Source: Treponema sp.
Lineage (GTDB): Bacteria > Spirochaetota > Spirochaetia > Treponematales > Breznakiellaceae
Assembly (NCBI GenBank): GCA_031259515.1
Contig: JAIRLK010000335.1
Span: 1 to 15,298 of the forward strand
Reading direction: 5' to 3'
Length of the DNA: 15,298 nt
Shown here in pieces: positions 5,829 through 12,954 of this stretch (position 1 is its first letter; the number at the start of each line of letters is the position of its first letter). The notes below the pieces were generated by a model, which saw only the letters and a list, made by a program, of their open reading frames with translations, had not been told where the DNA came from and made no database searches. A program made the position numbers and the translations under genes.

Positions 5829-7682
5829 ATGATACCTGAAATTCAGTCATTATTGGATGCCCTGCAATACGGGAGCAGCGGGGGGGCGTCCGCTTCGGGC
5901 CTGTTCTCCCATGTCTGCGGGGGCCGCAGCCCGGAGGCTCTGGAAAAAAATCCCCGCCTTGAGGGGTTTTTTGCCTATCTGAAAAAAGAAAGCGCCCGGT
6001 TTCGGGAGAAACCGATCCCTCCGCTGCCCTACAGCCTGGTTGTTCTTTTTGACGCCCAGGGAGACCGGAAACGGTTTGAGGAACCGTACTTTGAACGGCG
6101 GAACCGGCTCCTGGTCTACGGCCTTTCATCCTGGCTCTGGAAAAAGCCTGAGGATATTGCCGGGCTTGAAGATGTTATCTGGGCCGTCTGCGATGAATAT
6201 TCCTGGTGCCTTCCCGCCCACATGGGGGGAAAGAGCCGTTCCCCCGCCGCGGAAATGGCGGCCTCCCTGGGGATCATTACCGGCCCCCGGTTTGACAACG
6301 CCCTGACCATCGATCTTTTTGCCTGCGAAACCGGCCTGGCCCTGGCCGAATGCTGCGCCGCCCTTGAAGGGGTGATTGCCCCGGCGGCGCTTGAACGGGC
6401 GCGAAACGAAGTGTATCGCCGGCTGATCAAAAGTTACCTTGACTATGGGGCCTTTCAGCATTGGGAACTCCTCAAAATGAACTGGTGTTCCGTCTGCGGC
6501 GGAGGACTGGGCGCCGCCGCCTGTTATCTGATAAAAGACGACTATATGCTGGGGGGGATCCTGTACAAACTGCTTCCCACCGTAGACCGGTTTCTGGAAA
6601 GTTTTGCCGCCGACGGCGCCTGCGTCGAGGGCCTTTCCTACTGGAGCTACGGGGTAAGTTATTTTGTTATTTTTGCGGACCTTCTTTTTCACCGTACCGG
6701 AGGCCGGATCGATCTGCTGAAAGATCCCCGCTTTGAAAAGATTGCCCAGTTTCAGCAGAAATGCTACCTCCAGGGCGGGGCGCCGGTTTATTTTTCCGAT
6801 GCGGAAAATTCCGGCTTCCGATTGGGGCTTACCAGTTTTCTCCGCCGCCGTATCCCCGGCGTGGTAACGCCTCCCCCGGAAAGGGCCATGAACATGGAAA
6901 GGGATAACCGCGGCCATTTCAACCATGCCCTGCGGGATTTTTCCCAGGCCCTGCGGGACCTTCTGTGGACGGAAAACCAGGAAGGCCCTCCCTTCAGGGC
7001 GGAACCCCTGGTTATCCTCCCTGACGCCCAATGGCTTATCGCCAGCGTGGGGGAAATTTCTTTTGCCGCCAAGGGAGGCCATAACGGAGAGCCCCATAAC
7101 CACAATGATGTGGGGAGTTTTATCTATTACCAAAAGGGGAAAATGGTTTTCTGCGATCTCGGATCAGGCCAATACACCAAGGACTATTTTAACGAAAACC
7201 GGTATACCATTTTTTGTAACCAGTCCTTGAGCCACAGCGTGCCGGTCATAAACGGCGAAGGCCAGAAACCGGGAAAGGAATACGGCGCTCACGACTGCCG
7301 CATAGGACCCGGCGCGGAAATGGTTCTGGATATGGCCGGCGCCTACGGAGCGGCGGGCCTCCGTTCACTGAAGCGGCGTTTTGTTTTTGATCCGCTCCGG
7401 GGCGGCCTCCAAATAGAAGACCGGTTTTTATTTTCCCCTTCCCCCCTTCCGGTGATCGAGCGCTTTGTTTCACTATACCCGCCCCGGATTGAAGGAACGG
7501 TCGTACATATTGATACCGGCGATTCCCGGACTTTGCTGAAATGTTCCCTTCCGGCGGCCCCCCTTGTCCATGAGCGGAACCATCGCGATCATTATGGAAA
7601 TGAAATCACCGTTTACCTTGTTGACTTTTCTTTTGTGCCGGAGCGCCTTGAACTGCCGGTGAGCTTTGAGATGGGGAGTTAG
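5829..7682 (+). CDS. Heparinase II/III-family polysaccharide lyase
   Basis: 617 residues from ATG 5829. The family cleaves uronate-containing polysaccharides by beta-elimination, leaving a 4,5-unsaturated uronate at the new non-reducing end. An alpha-helical toroid domain (about 1-370) holds the MNWCSVCGGG segment (N218) and EGLSYWSYGVSY (Y271-Y274). A beta-sandwich domain (about 400-617) holds the hallmark HNHNDVGSF (H423, H425) and ENRYT. These match the Asn/Tyr/His catalytic set of the fold. I saw no signal peptide, so action on imported oligosaccharides is likely. I chose ATG 5829 because AAGGGAG lies 6 bases upstream. An in-frame ATG at 5733 adds 32 residues (MNPIVLPLRENPEIQSRDPS start) that look non-domain, but it sits exactly where the promoter would start a leaderless transcript. 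The subfamily (PL12, 15, 17 or 21) and substrate cannot be fixed by eye. Confidence 0.9.
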   Translation: MIPEIQSLLDALQYGSSGGASASGLFSHVCGGRSPEALEKNPRLEGFFAYLKKESARFREKPIPPLPYSLVVLFDAQGDRKRFEEPYFERRNRLLVYGLSSWLWKKPEDIAGLEDVIWAVCDEYSWCLPAHMGGKSRSPAAEMAASLGIITGPRFDNALTIDLFACETGLALAECCAALEGVIAPAALERARNEVYRRLIKSYLDYGAFQHWELLKMNWCSVCGGGLGAAACYLIKDDYMLGGILYKLLPTVDRFLESFAADGACVEGLSYWSYGVSYFVIFADLLFHRTGGRIDLLKDPRFEKIAQFQQKCYLQGGAPVYFSDAENSGFRLGLTSFLRRRIPGVVTPPPERAMNMERDNRGHFNHALRDFSQALRDLLWTENQEGPPFRAEPLVILPDAQWLIASVGEISFAAKGGHNGEPHNHNDVGSFIYYQKGKMVFCDLGSGQYTKDYFNENRYTIFCNQSLSHSVPVINGEGQKPGKEYGAHDCRIGPGAEMVLDMAGAYGAAGLRSLKRRFVFDPLRGGLQIEDRFLFSPSPLPVIERFVSLYPPRIEGTVVHIDTGDSRTLLKCSLPAAPLVHERNHRDHYGNEITVYLVDFSFVPERLELPVSFEMGS

Positions 7683-7683
7683 T

Positions 7684-8874
7684 ATGAGCGCCCGTAAAGA
7701 AATTGAAATTCTGAAAAGAGAAGAACTGTTTTCTTTCCCCCCAAAAGCGGATGCGGCTTTTTGGAAGGACGCCCTGGATTACAGCCTGGGTAAAATAAAA
7801 AGCAATATCGTTGCTTTTGGGAACCGCTATCCCGGCCCGGCAAGCGTTAATGGCGTTTATCCCCTGATAGCCAACACCGACTGGACCAGTTCCTTTTGGC
7901 CGGGGATGCTGTTCCTTGCCTGGGAACATACGGAGGATGAACTATACCGCCGGGCTGGGGAAGGCCAGGCGGCCGGTTTTCGTGAGCGGCTGGACAAACG
8001 AATCGAAACCGAAACCCACGACCTGGGGTTCTTGTATACCCTTTCCTGTGTGGCCCCCTGGCGGCTTTTCGGCAACGCCGCGGCCAGGGATACGGCGATT
8101 ATGGCGGCGGACCTGCTTCTCCTCAGACGCCATGAAAAGGCAGGAATCATCCAGGCCTGGGGTAATTTAGACGATCCCCGGCAGCGGGGCCGTATCATTA
8201 TTGACTGCGCCATGAACCTCCCCCTGCTCTATTGGGCCAGTGAGGAAACCGGCAAGTCCCATTACCGGGAAGCTGCGGTCCGGCATATCAATACCGCCAA
8301 TGCCAACATCATCCGGGAGAACTGGTCCACCTGCCATACCTATTTTTTTGACGCCGAAACCGGAAAGCCCCTCCGGGGAAATACCGCCCAGGGTTATTCC
8401 GACGATTCCTGCTGGGCCAGGGGCCAGGCCTGGGGAATCTACGGCAACGCCCTTTCCTACCGCTGCCTCCGGGACCCGGACCTGCTGGAAAAAGCCAGGG
8501 GCCTGGCCCGGTACTTCCTCAACCGCCTCCCCGAAGATTTGATCGCCTATTGGGATTTAATTTTTGTTGAGGGAGAGGAAGAACGGGACAGTTCCGCCGC
8601 GGCCATTGCAGCCTGCGGCCTTCTGGAATTAAGCGCCGCCCTGGGTGAAGGGGACGCGGACAAAGGGCCCTTCAAAAACGCGGCCCTGCATATCATGGCA
8701 TCCCTGGCAAAGTCCTGTACCACCCGGGAAAAACCTGAATCCACGGGTCTGTTGCTCCACGGGGTTTATTCAAAACCCGATGGCAAGGGGGTAGATGAGT
8801 GTACTATTTTTGGAGATTATTTTTATGTGGAAGGCCTGACGCGGATTTGCCGCGTGTGGAATCCGTATTGGTAG
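7684..8874 (+). CDS. Glycoside hydrolase family 88, unsaturated glucuronyl hydrolase
   Basis: 396 residues. GH88 enzymes hydrate the enol-ether bond of the 4,5-unsaturated uronate left by a lyase and so release it from the oligosaccharide. Visible family motifs, in order: WTSSFWPGMLFLAWEHTED (67-85), THDLGFLYTL with D113, IIDCAMNLPLLYWASEETG with D174, SDDSCWARGQAWGIYGNAL (239-257), YWDLIF (289-294), DSSAAAIAACGLLEL (302-316) and CTIFGDYFYVEGLTRI near the C-terminus. D113 and D174 align with the two catalytic aspartates known for the family. There is no signal peptide. I chose ATG 7684: GGGGAG lies 5 bases upstream and overlaps the end of the lyase gene, whose stop is one base before. An in-frame TTG at 7666 has no such support. 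The tight linkage says both enzymes act in sequence on one substrate. Confidence 0.93.
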   Translation: MSARKEIEILKREELFSFPPKADAAFWKDALDYSLGKIKSNIVAFGNRYPGPASVNGVYPLIANTDWTSSFWPGMLFLAWEHTEDELYRRAGEGQAAGFRERLDKRIETETHDLGFLYTLSCVAPWRLFGNAAARDTAIMAADLLLLRRHEKAGIIQAWGNLDDPRQRGRIIIDCAMNLPLLYWASEETGKSHYREAAVRHINTANANIIRENWSTCHTYFFDAETGKPLRGNTAQGYSDDSCWARGQAWGIYGNALSYRCLRDPDLLEKARGLARYFLNRLPEDLIAYWDLIFVEGEEERDSSAAAIAACGLLELSAALGEGDADKGPFKNAALHIMASLAKSCTTREKPESTGLLLHGVYSKPDGKGVDECTIFGDYFYVEGLTRICRVWNPYW

Positions 8875-8957
8875 GACCCGTCAGGAGGACGGCGCGGGGG
8901 AACAGGGAAAACCGGTACCGGAAATGGCTTAATGTCTGGTTTTTGGCAGAGTGTGTT

Positions 8958-8966
8958 TGATACAAT
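8958..8966 (+). promoter_or_regulatory. Candidate extended -10 promoter upstream of the XRE-type gene
   Basis: TGATACAAT matches an extended -10 (TGn plus 5 of 6 of TATAAT). It would start transcription near 8973, leaving a leader of about 66 bases. No good -35 is seen at 17 bp. A second -10-like TATTAT at 9027-9032 ends 6 bases before the ATG and would give a leaderless message instead. The 164-bp gap from 8875 to 9038 otherwise shows only a short CCGTC/GACGG hairpin at 8878-8892 without a U-run. Confidence 0.35.
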
Positions 8967-9038
8967 GATTTTAGAACATCGCCTCACCGATAATCCCCCT
9001 TGCGGGAATGGATTTATTAGCGTTATTATTATAAGGCA

Positions 9039-9398
9039 ATGGAACTTCCAACTGAAACATCGATTAATCGCCGTATCAAGCAAGTCCGTGAGGTATTGCA
9101 TTTGTCTCAAATTAAATTCTCCAAGGTCATATCGCTTTCAAGCGGATACCTTGCGGGGGTGGAGGTTGAGAAACGAAAGGTCAATGACCGGATCGTTAAA
9201 TTAATTTGCGCCGCCTTTGGGGTAAATGAGCAATGGCTCCGAAATGGGGAAGGTGAAATGTTCATCGTTAATCCTGATGAAGCATTCACCAAACTGGTAA
9301 GCCTTTTTAAGGAACTGAATCCTCAATTCCAGGAATATATCCTTAAACAGATAGATCTCCTTCTGGAAATGCAGGATTCTAAGTCACCGCGTCTTTAG
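9039..9398 (+). CDS. Small XRE-family helix-turn-helix DNA-binding protein
   Basis: 119 residues. A Cro/CI-type helix-turn-helix occupies about residues 8-72: the positioning helix includes LSQIKFSKVIS, then SSGYLAGVEVEKRKVND, and it ends with FGVNEQWLRNGEGEMF, a stretch typical of small phage-repressor-like XRE proteins. The remaining 40 or so residues (80-119) are predicted helical and may serve dimerisation. The start at ATG 9039 has only AAGG two bases away, too close for a normal Shine-Dalgarno; TATTAT ends 6 bases upstream, so a leaderless message is possible. It stands alone between the GH88 gene and a terminator hairpin. No phage genes are visible nearby. Its target is unknown; autoregulation is usual for the family. 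Confidence 0.85.
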   Translation: MELPTETSINRRIKQVREVLHLSQIKFSKVISLSSGYLAGVEVEKRKVNDRIVKLICAAFGVNEQWLRNGEGEMFIVNPDEAFTKLVSLFKELNPQFQEYILKQIDLLLEMQDSKSPRL

Positions 9399-9408
9399 AG
9401 TCTGCAAG

Positions 9409-9446
9409 GTATAACTATGCAATTTATTGCATAGTTATACGATTTT
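9409..9446 (+). terminator. Terminator-like hairpin after the XRE-type gene
   Basis: Perfect 14-bp inverted repeat: GTATAACTATGCAA (9409-9422), loop TTTA, and the complement at 9427-9440. It is followed by GATTTTT. It starts 11 bases after the XRE stop. The stem is unusually AT-rich (4 G/C of 14) and the T-run is only five, so termination may be modest. The other strand has no U-run after the stem, so it would not terminate the leftward TSCPD gene well. An operator function for the 32-bp dyad is possible. Confidence 0.55.
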
Positions 9447-9469
9447 TATGAGCGAAGCGCAACAGGCTT

Positions 9470-9733
9470 TTAGCCCGCTTCGGACAGGGCCTTCTCGACC
9501 GCCCGTGCTAACTGATCCGCGCAGGAGGTCCCCTTTCTGCCGCACTGGATTCCCTTGAGGCGTTTGATGAGGGCCTGTCCGTCCATACCCTCGACCAACA
9601 GGGAGAGGGCCTTTAGATTCCCTTCACATCCGCCCTTAAAGGATACAGAATGGACTTTTGTGTCTTTATTTGTGTCTTTAATGGAAAAGGTGATCCTGGT
9701 GGAACAGGTTCCCTTTGTTTTGTATTCTATCAT
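9470..9733 (-). CDS. TSCPD domain-containing small protein (TIGR03905-like)
   Basis: 87 residues from ATG 9733. The whole protein matches the small TSCPD family: EYKTKGTCSTRITFSI at the start, SFKGGCEGNLKALSLLVEGM in the middle and GIQCGRKGTSCADQLARAVEKAL at the end. The four family cysteines are present (C10, C36, C64, C71), suggesting metal or cofactor binding; similar domains occur at the C-terminus of some vitamin B12-dependent ribonucleotide reductases. The naming motif reads TSCAD here, with Ala in place of Pro. I preferred ATG 9733 to GTG 9739 because GGAGG is correctly spaced from the ATG. It lies 56 bp downstream of sbcC on the same strand and may be read from that operon. The molecular function of the stand-alone family is not established. 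Confidence 0.85.
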   Translation of the reverse strand: MIEYKTKGTCSTRITFSIKDTNKDTKVHSVSFKGGCEGNLKALSLLVEGMDGQALIKRLKGIQCGRKGTSCADQLARAVEKALSEAG

Positions 9734-9789
9734 ACACACTCCTCCATTACACTATACACTCCTCGTACTCACAATCTTGTAAGCCCTTG

Positions 9790-12700
9790 TCAACTATCCG
9801 CGTCTTCCTGCTGAATCCGGGAACCTGAGCCTGATTTGATGACTTCGATACGGCTCGGTATGCGGGAGCGCATTTCCCCAACATGGGAGATAAGGCCCAC
9901 CATGCGGTGATCCCGCAATTCGTCCAGGATGATCAGGGCCTGGTCCAGACTCGCCTCGTCCAGGCTGCCGAAGCCTTCATCAATGAAGACCGCGTCCAGA
10001 CGTACGCCGCCGGAACGGCTCTGTATGGAGTCCGCAAGGCCCAGGGCAAGACTGATGGAAGCCATGAAACTTTCCCCCCCGGAAAGGGTGGCGCAGGGCC
10101 GGCATTTTCCGGTATAGGCGTCGAATACCGCCAGGTCCAAACCCGCCTGCCCCCGGCCTGACTCCCGCCCGCTGTCCAGAAGCAGGGAGTACCGTGATTC
10201 GCTCATACGCTCCAGGCGCCGGGTAGCGAAGGCGGCGACTTCCGCAAGGTAGCGGCCCAGGAGCCATGCGTCGAAAGCCCGTTTCCGGGGATTCTTCCCC
10301 CCCAGGTCATCGGCCAGGGCGGACAGGCGATGGCTCTTGCGGCTTAGGGCGGTAAACCGCTCGTGGGCTTCCCTCAGCAGGGCTTCGTCCCGTATAAAGG
10401 CGGACAACTCCCCGGTCTTCCGGTCCCGCTCCGCCTCGGCGGCTTCCCGTTCCGCGGTCAGGTCCGCAAGCCGCGCCTCCGCGTCAGCCCAGGACGGGAC
10501 TTCTCCGCCGCCCAATGCCGCCAGTTCCTCCCGTATGGTCCCCAGGCTTCTCTGTAACTCCGCCTTCAGGGACCGCAGACGGATCCGCTCATCCTTCCAT
10601 TGGGCAAGAGCCGTTTCCAGGGCCGATTCGGTTTCCTTGTCCAGAAGGGCGGCCTTGAGGGCCTCGGCGTCGGGGAAGGGGGAAGAAACCAAGGCGGATG
10701 TAAGGGCTTCCGCCGCTTCCCGGACCGCCGTTTCCGCTGCATCCCGTTTTTGGCGGGCGCTCTCCTCACGGGCCGCCGCCGCCGCAAGATTCCGGCCCGC
10801 CTTCTCCCGATCTTCCCGGCGGCGGCGTATCTCCCCGGTAAGGACAAGAAGACGGCTGTCCAGGGCGGACAAAGCCGCGGCGGCGGAGAGAACGCCGTCC
10901 CCGGCAGCCGCCTCGTCCAAAAGCCGCGTTTGTTTCCGCTTGGTTTCCTCTATTACGGTAAGAAGGTTCTTGAGCTTTTCCGAAAGGCCGGAGTATTCTT
11001 TTTCCGTTTCCGTAATATCCTGTTCCAGAAGGTGCTGCTCCCGGTGGGCATCCGTCAGCCGTTTTGCCGCCCGCTGGGCTTCGCTCCGTCCGGCGGTAAT
11101 CTTGTTGAGGGCGGCTATCTGGGCTTCCCTGAGACGGGCGGTATCCGCCTTGTCCGGGAGTTCCCCGCCCCGGCAGAACCACGCCGCCATGACCGGGTCA
11201 TCCTGGGGGGGAGCGCCGGCGCGGGCTTCCGCTGCGGCTTGGGACAAGTTTTCACGGCGGGCGCGGAGACGGGCAAGTTCCTGGCCCCTGCCCTCTTTTT
11301 CCGCCTGTTTAGCCGCCAGGGATTTCCCCGCATCGGCCAGGGATGCTTCCTGGGCCGCGATGCGGCCGGCGTAGTTATAGGCCGGTTCCGGCTGCCTGGC
11401 TGGACAGGGATGTTCCGTGGAACCGCACACCGGGCAAGGCTCCCCGTCCCGGAGGCCCGCGCCAAGACGGGCCGCCATGCCGGTCCGTTCCTGTTCCTCC
11501 TTCTCCGCCCGCAGCCGCCGGACTTCGTCTTCCTGTATGGGGATGCGCTTTTCAAGTTCCGCACATTCCCCTTCAAGGACCGCAGCGCGGGCGGCGGCGG
11601 CTTGTTCTTCGGCGTTCAGGTTTTCGGCTTCACCGGCAATCCTGCCCAGTTCTACCAGGATGTCTTTGGTGAGCCGCGCCCGTTCCCATTGGGCATCCAG
11701 GAAGGCGGCTTTTTGAGCCAGTTCTTCCAGGCTCTGGATTTCCGCTTCTTTCTCCTGTTTCCTGGCCAAAAGCCGCCCGGTTTTATCCGCCAGGGTCTGC
11801 GTTTTTTTGCCCAGAAGCAGGGCATCCTTCTCATTCTTTTTCAGGACTTCTTCTTCGTCCGCAAGGTCCGCCAGGGCGGGACGTTTTTCCCGCAGGGCCT
11901 GTTCCTCTTTCTCCAGGCTGGGAAGGACGGCGGCGAGGGTTTCCGCTTCTTCCGCTCCCCCTTGGGCTGTTTCCCGTTCCTTCCGGGCTTTTTCGGCCCC
12001 GCCCTCCGCCACGGCCGCTTCCCGTTCCTTTTCCTCCGCCCGTTTCACCTCGTGAGCCAGGGGCTGGGCGATCCGGGAGCGATCCAGACGGTTTTGTTTT
12101 TCCCGAACCGCCCCTTCTTCCGCATCGTTCCGGGCGATTTCCCCGTCGGCGGCCTTAAGCCTTCCCTCAACGGCGGCCTCGTTCCCTCTGGCCGTGAGCA
12201 GGGCCTTCAGCTTTTCCGTTTCCGCGACAAGAGCCGCGGCCAGGGCTTTGGCCTCCCGTACCGCTTCTTCGGCCTTCCTCCGGGTCTCTTCTACCGTGTT
12301 GAAAGAGACGCGCTTACCGATCTCCTCCAGAACCCGTCCGGCCTCCCGGACTTCCAGCGCGGCGATCCTGGATTTTTCCTGGGCCAGTTCCCTAAGCCGG
12401 GCGGCTTTGTCCACCGGGAAGAGCTTTCCCAGAACCACCCGGCGGTCGGTGGTGCTCTGCCTGAGAAATTCCGCGAATTCACCCTGGGGAAGGAGGACGA
12501 TTTTGAAGAATTCCTCGGCTTCAAGCCCGATAAGGCGCCGTATCTGTTCATCGGCCTCGCTTTTTTTTCCGCTGAGGGGCGCCGCCGTTCCGTTTTGGAT
12601 TTCGTAGAGCGCCGCGGTTTCTTCCACCGTGGTAAAACCGGTCCCCCGCTTCTTGGGCTTTTCCTGCCGGGGGGAACGGTCTATACGGTAACGCCGGTCC

Positions 12701-12954
12701 CCAACCATGAACAGGAGGGAAACCGAACATTCCGCGCTTCCCCCGGCGTAGTCGCTCCGCAGCCGGGCGATGTGGCCTTTGCGGCTCCCTGGCACGGACC
12801 CGTACAGGGCGAAGCAGAGGGCGTCAAAGATGGCGGTCTTGCCCGAGCCGGTTCTTCCGGTGATAAGGAATATGTCTTCCAGGGCGTTGAAATCCACGGT
12901 TTCCCTTCCGGTAAAGGGACCGAAATTTTCTATGGTAAGTTTTTCGGGCCTCAA
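9790..12954 (-). CDS. sbcC: Exonuclease SbcC, Rad50-type SMC ATPase
   Basis: 1054 residues, close to E. coli SbcC (1048). With SbcD it forms the Mre11/Rad50-type complex that opens hairpins and processes DNA ends and palindromes. Walker A is GRTGSGKT at 33-40, and the Q-loop region reads VLLPQGEFAEFLR near 153-165. Long Glu/Lys/Arg/Ala-rich coiled coils flank the zinc hook CPVCGS near residue 506. The C-terminal ATPase lobe has the signature LSGGES at about 956-961, Walker B VFIDEGFGSLDE at about 989-1000 and GLISHVGEM after it. The start codon is TTG at 12954: its TTGA overlaps the SbcD TGA stop, and GAGGTGG lies 5 bases upstream, so translation is coupled to sbcD. A run of seven G falls in the codons of the LSGGE signature. 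Confidence 0.95.
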   Translation of the reverse strand: MRPEKLTIENFGPFTGRETVDFNALEDIFLITGRTGSGKTAIFDALCFALYGSVPGSRKGHIARLRSDYAGGSAECSVSLLFMVGDRRYRIDRSPRQEKPKKRGTGFTTVEETAALYEIQNGTAAPLSGKKSEADEQIRRLIGLEAEEFFKIVLLPQGEFAEFLRQSTTDRRVVLGKLFPVDKAARLRELAQEKSRIAALEVREAGRVLEEIGKRVSFNTVEETRRKAEEAVREAKALAAALVAETEKLKALLTARGNEAAVEGRLKAADGEIARNDAEEGAVREKQNRLDRSRIAQPLAHEVKRAEEKEREAAVAEGGAEKARKERETAQGGAEEAETLAAVLPSLEKEEQALREKRPALADLADEEEVLKKNEKDALLLGKKTQTLADKTGRLLARKQEKEAEIQSLEELAQKAAFLDAQWERARLTKDILVELGRIAGEAENLNAEEQAAAARAAVLEGECAELEKRIPIQEDEVRRLRAEKEEQERTGMAARLGAGLRDGEPCPVCGSTEHPCPARQPEPAYNYAGRIAAQEASLADAGKSLAAKQAEKEGRGQELARLRARRENLSQAAAEARAGAPPQDDPVMAAWFCRGGELPDKADTARLREAQIAALNKITAGRSEAQRAAKRLTDAHREQHLLEQDITETEKEYSGLSEKLKNLLTVIEETKRKQTRLLDEAAAGDGVLSAAAALSALDSRLLVLTGEIRRRREDREKAGRNLAAAAAREESARQKRDAAETAVREAAEALTSALVSSPFPDAEALKAALLDKETESALETALAQWKDERIRLRSLKAELQRSLGTIREELAALGGGEVPSWADAEARLADLTAEREAAEAERDRKTGELSAFIRDEALLREAHERFTALSRKSHRLSALADDLGGKNPRKRAFDAWLLGRYLAEVAAFATRRLERMSESRYSLLLDSGRESGRGQAGLDLAVFDAYTGKCRPCATLSGGESFMASISLALGLADSIQSRSGGVRLDAVFIDEGFGSLDEASLDQALIILDELRDHRMVGLISHVGEMRSRIPSRIEVIKSGSGSRIQQEDADS

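Noticed and set aside
6126..7133. Minus-strand open frame of 335 codons inside the lyase gene
   Set aside because: It lies fully antisense to the lyase, whose conserved motifs span the same region, and its translation shows no family features.
8878..8921. Short hairpin CCGTC/GACGG and palindrome CCGGTACCGG after the GH88 gene
   Set aside because: The hairpin has a 5-bp stem and no T-run, and the palindrome has no loop. Neither is enough to call a terminator or operator.
8932..9204. Open frame of 90 codons overlapping the XRE gene start
   Set aside because: It overlaps the clear helix-turn-helix gene in another frame, has no Shine-Dalgarno and no recognisable sequence.
10337..11374. Plus-strand open frame rich in Ser/Arg/Ala opposite sbcC
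   Set aside because: The composition mirrors the coiled-coil codons of sbcC read in reverse; there is no start signal and no recognisable domain.
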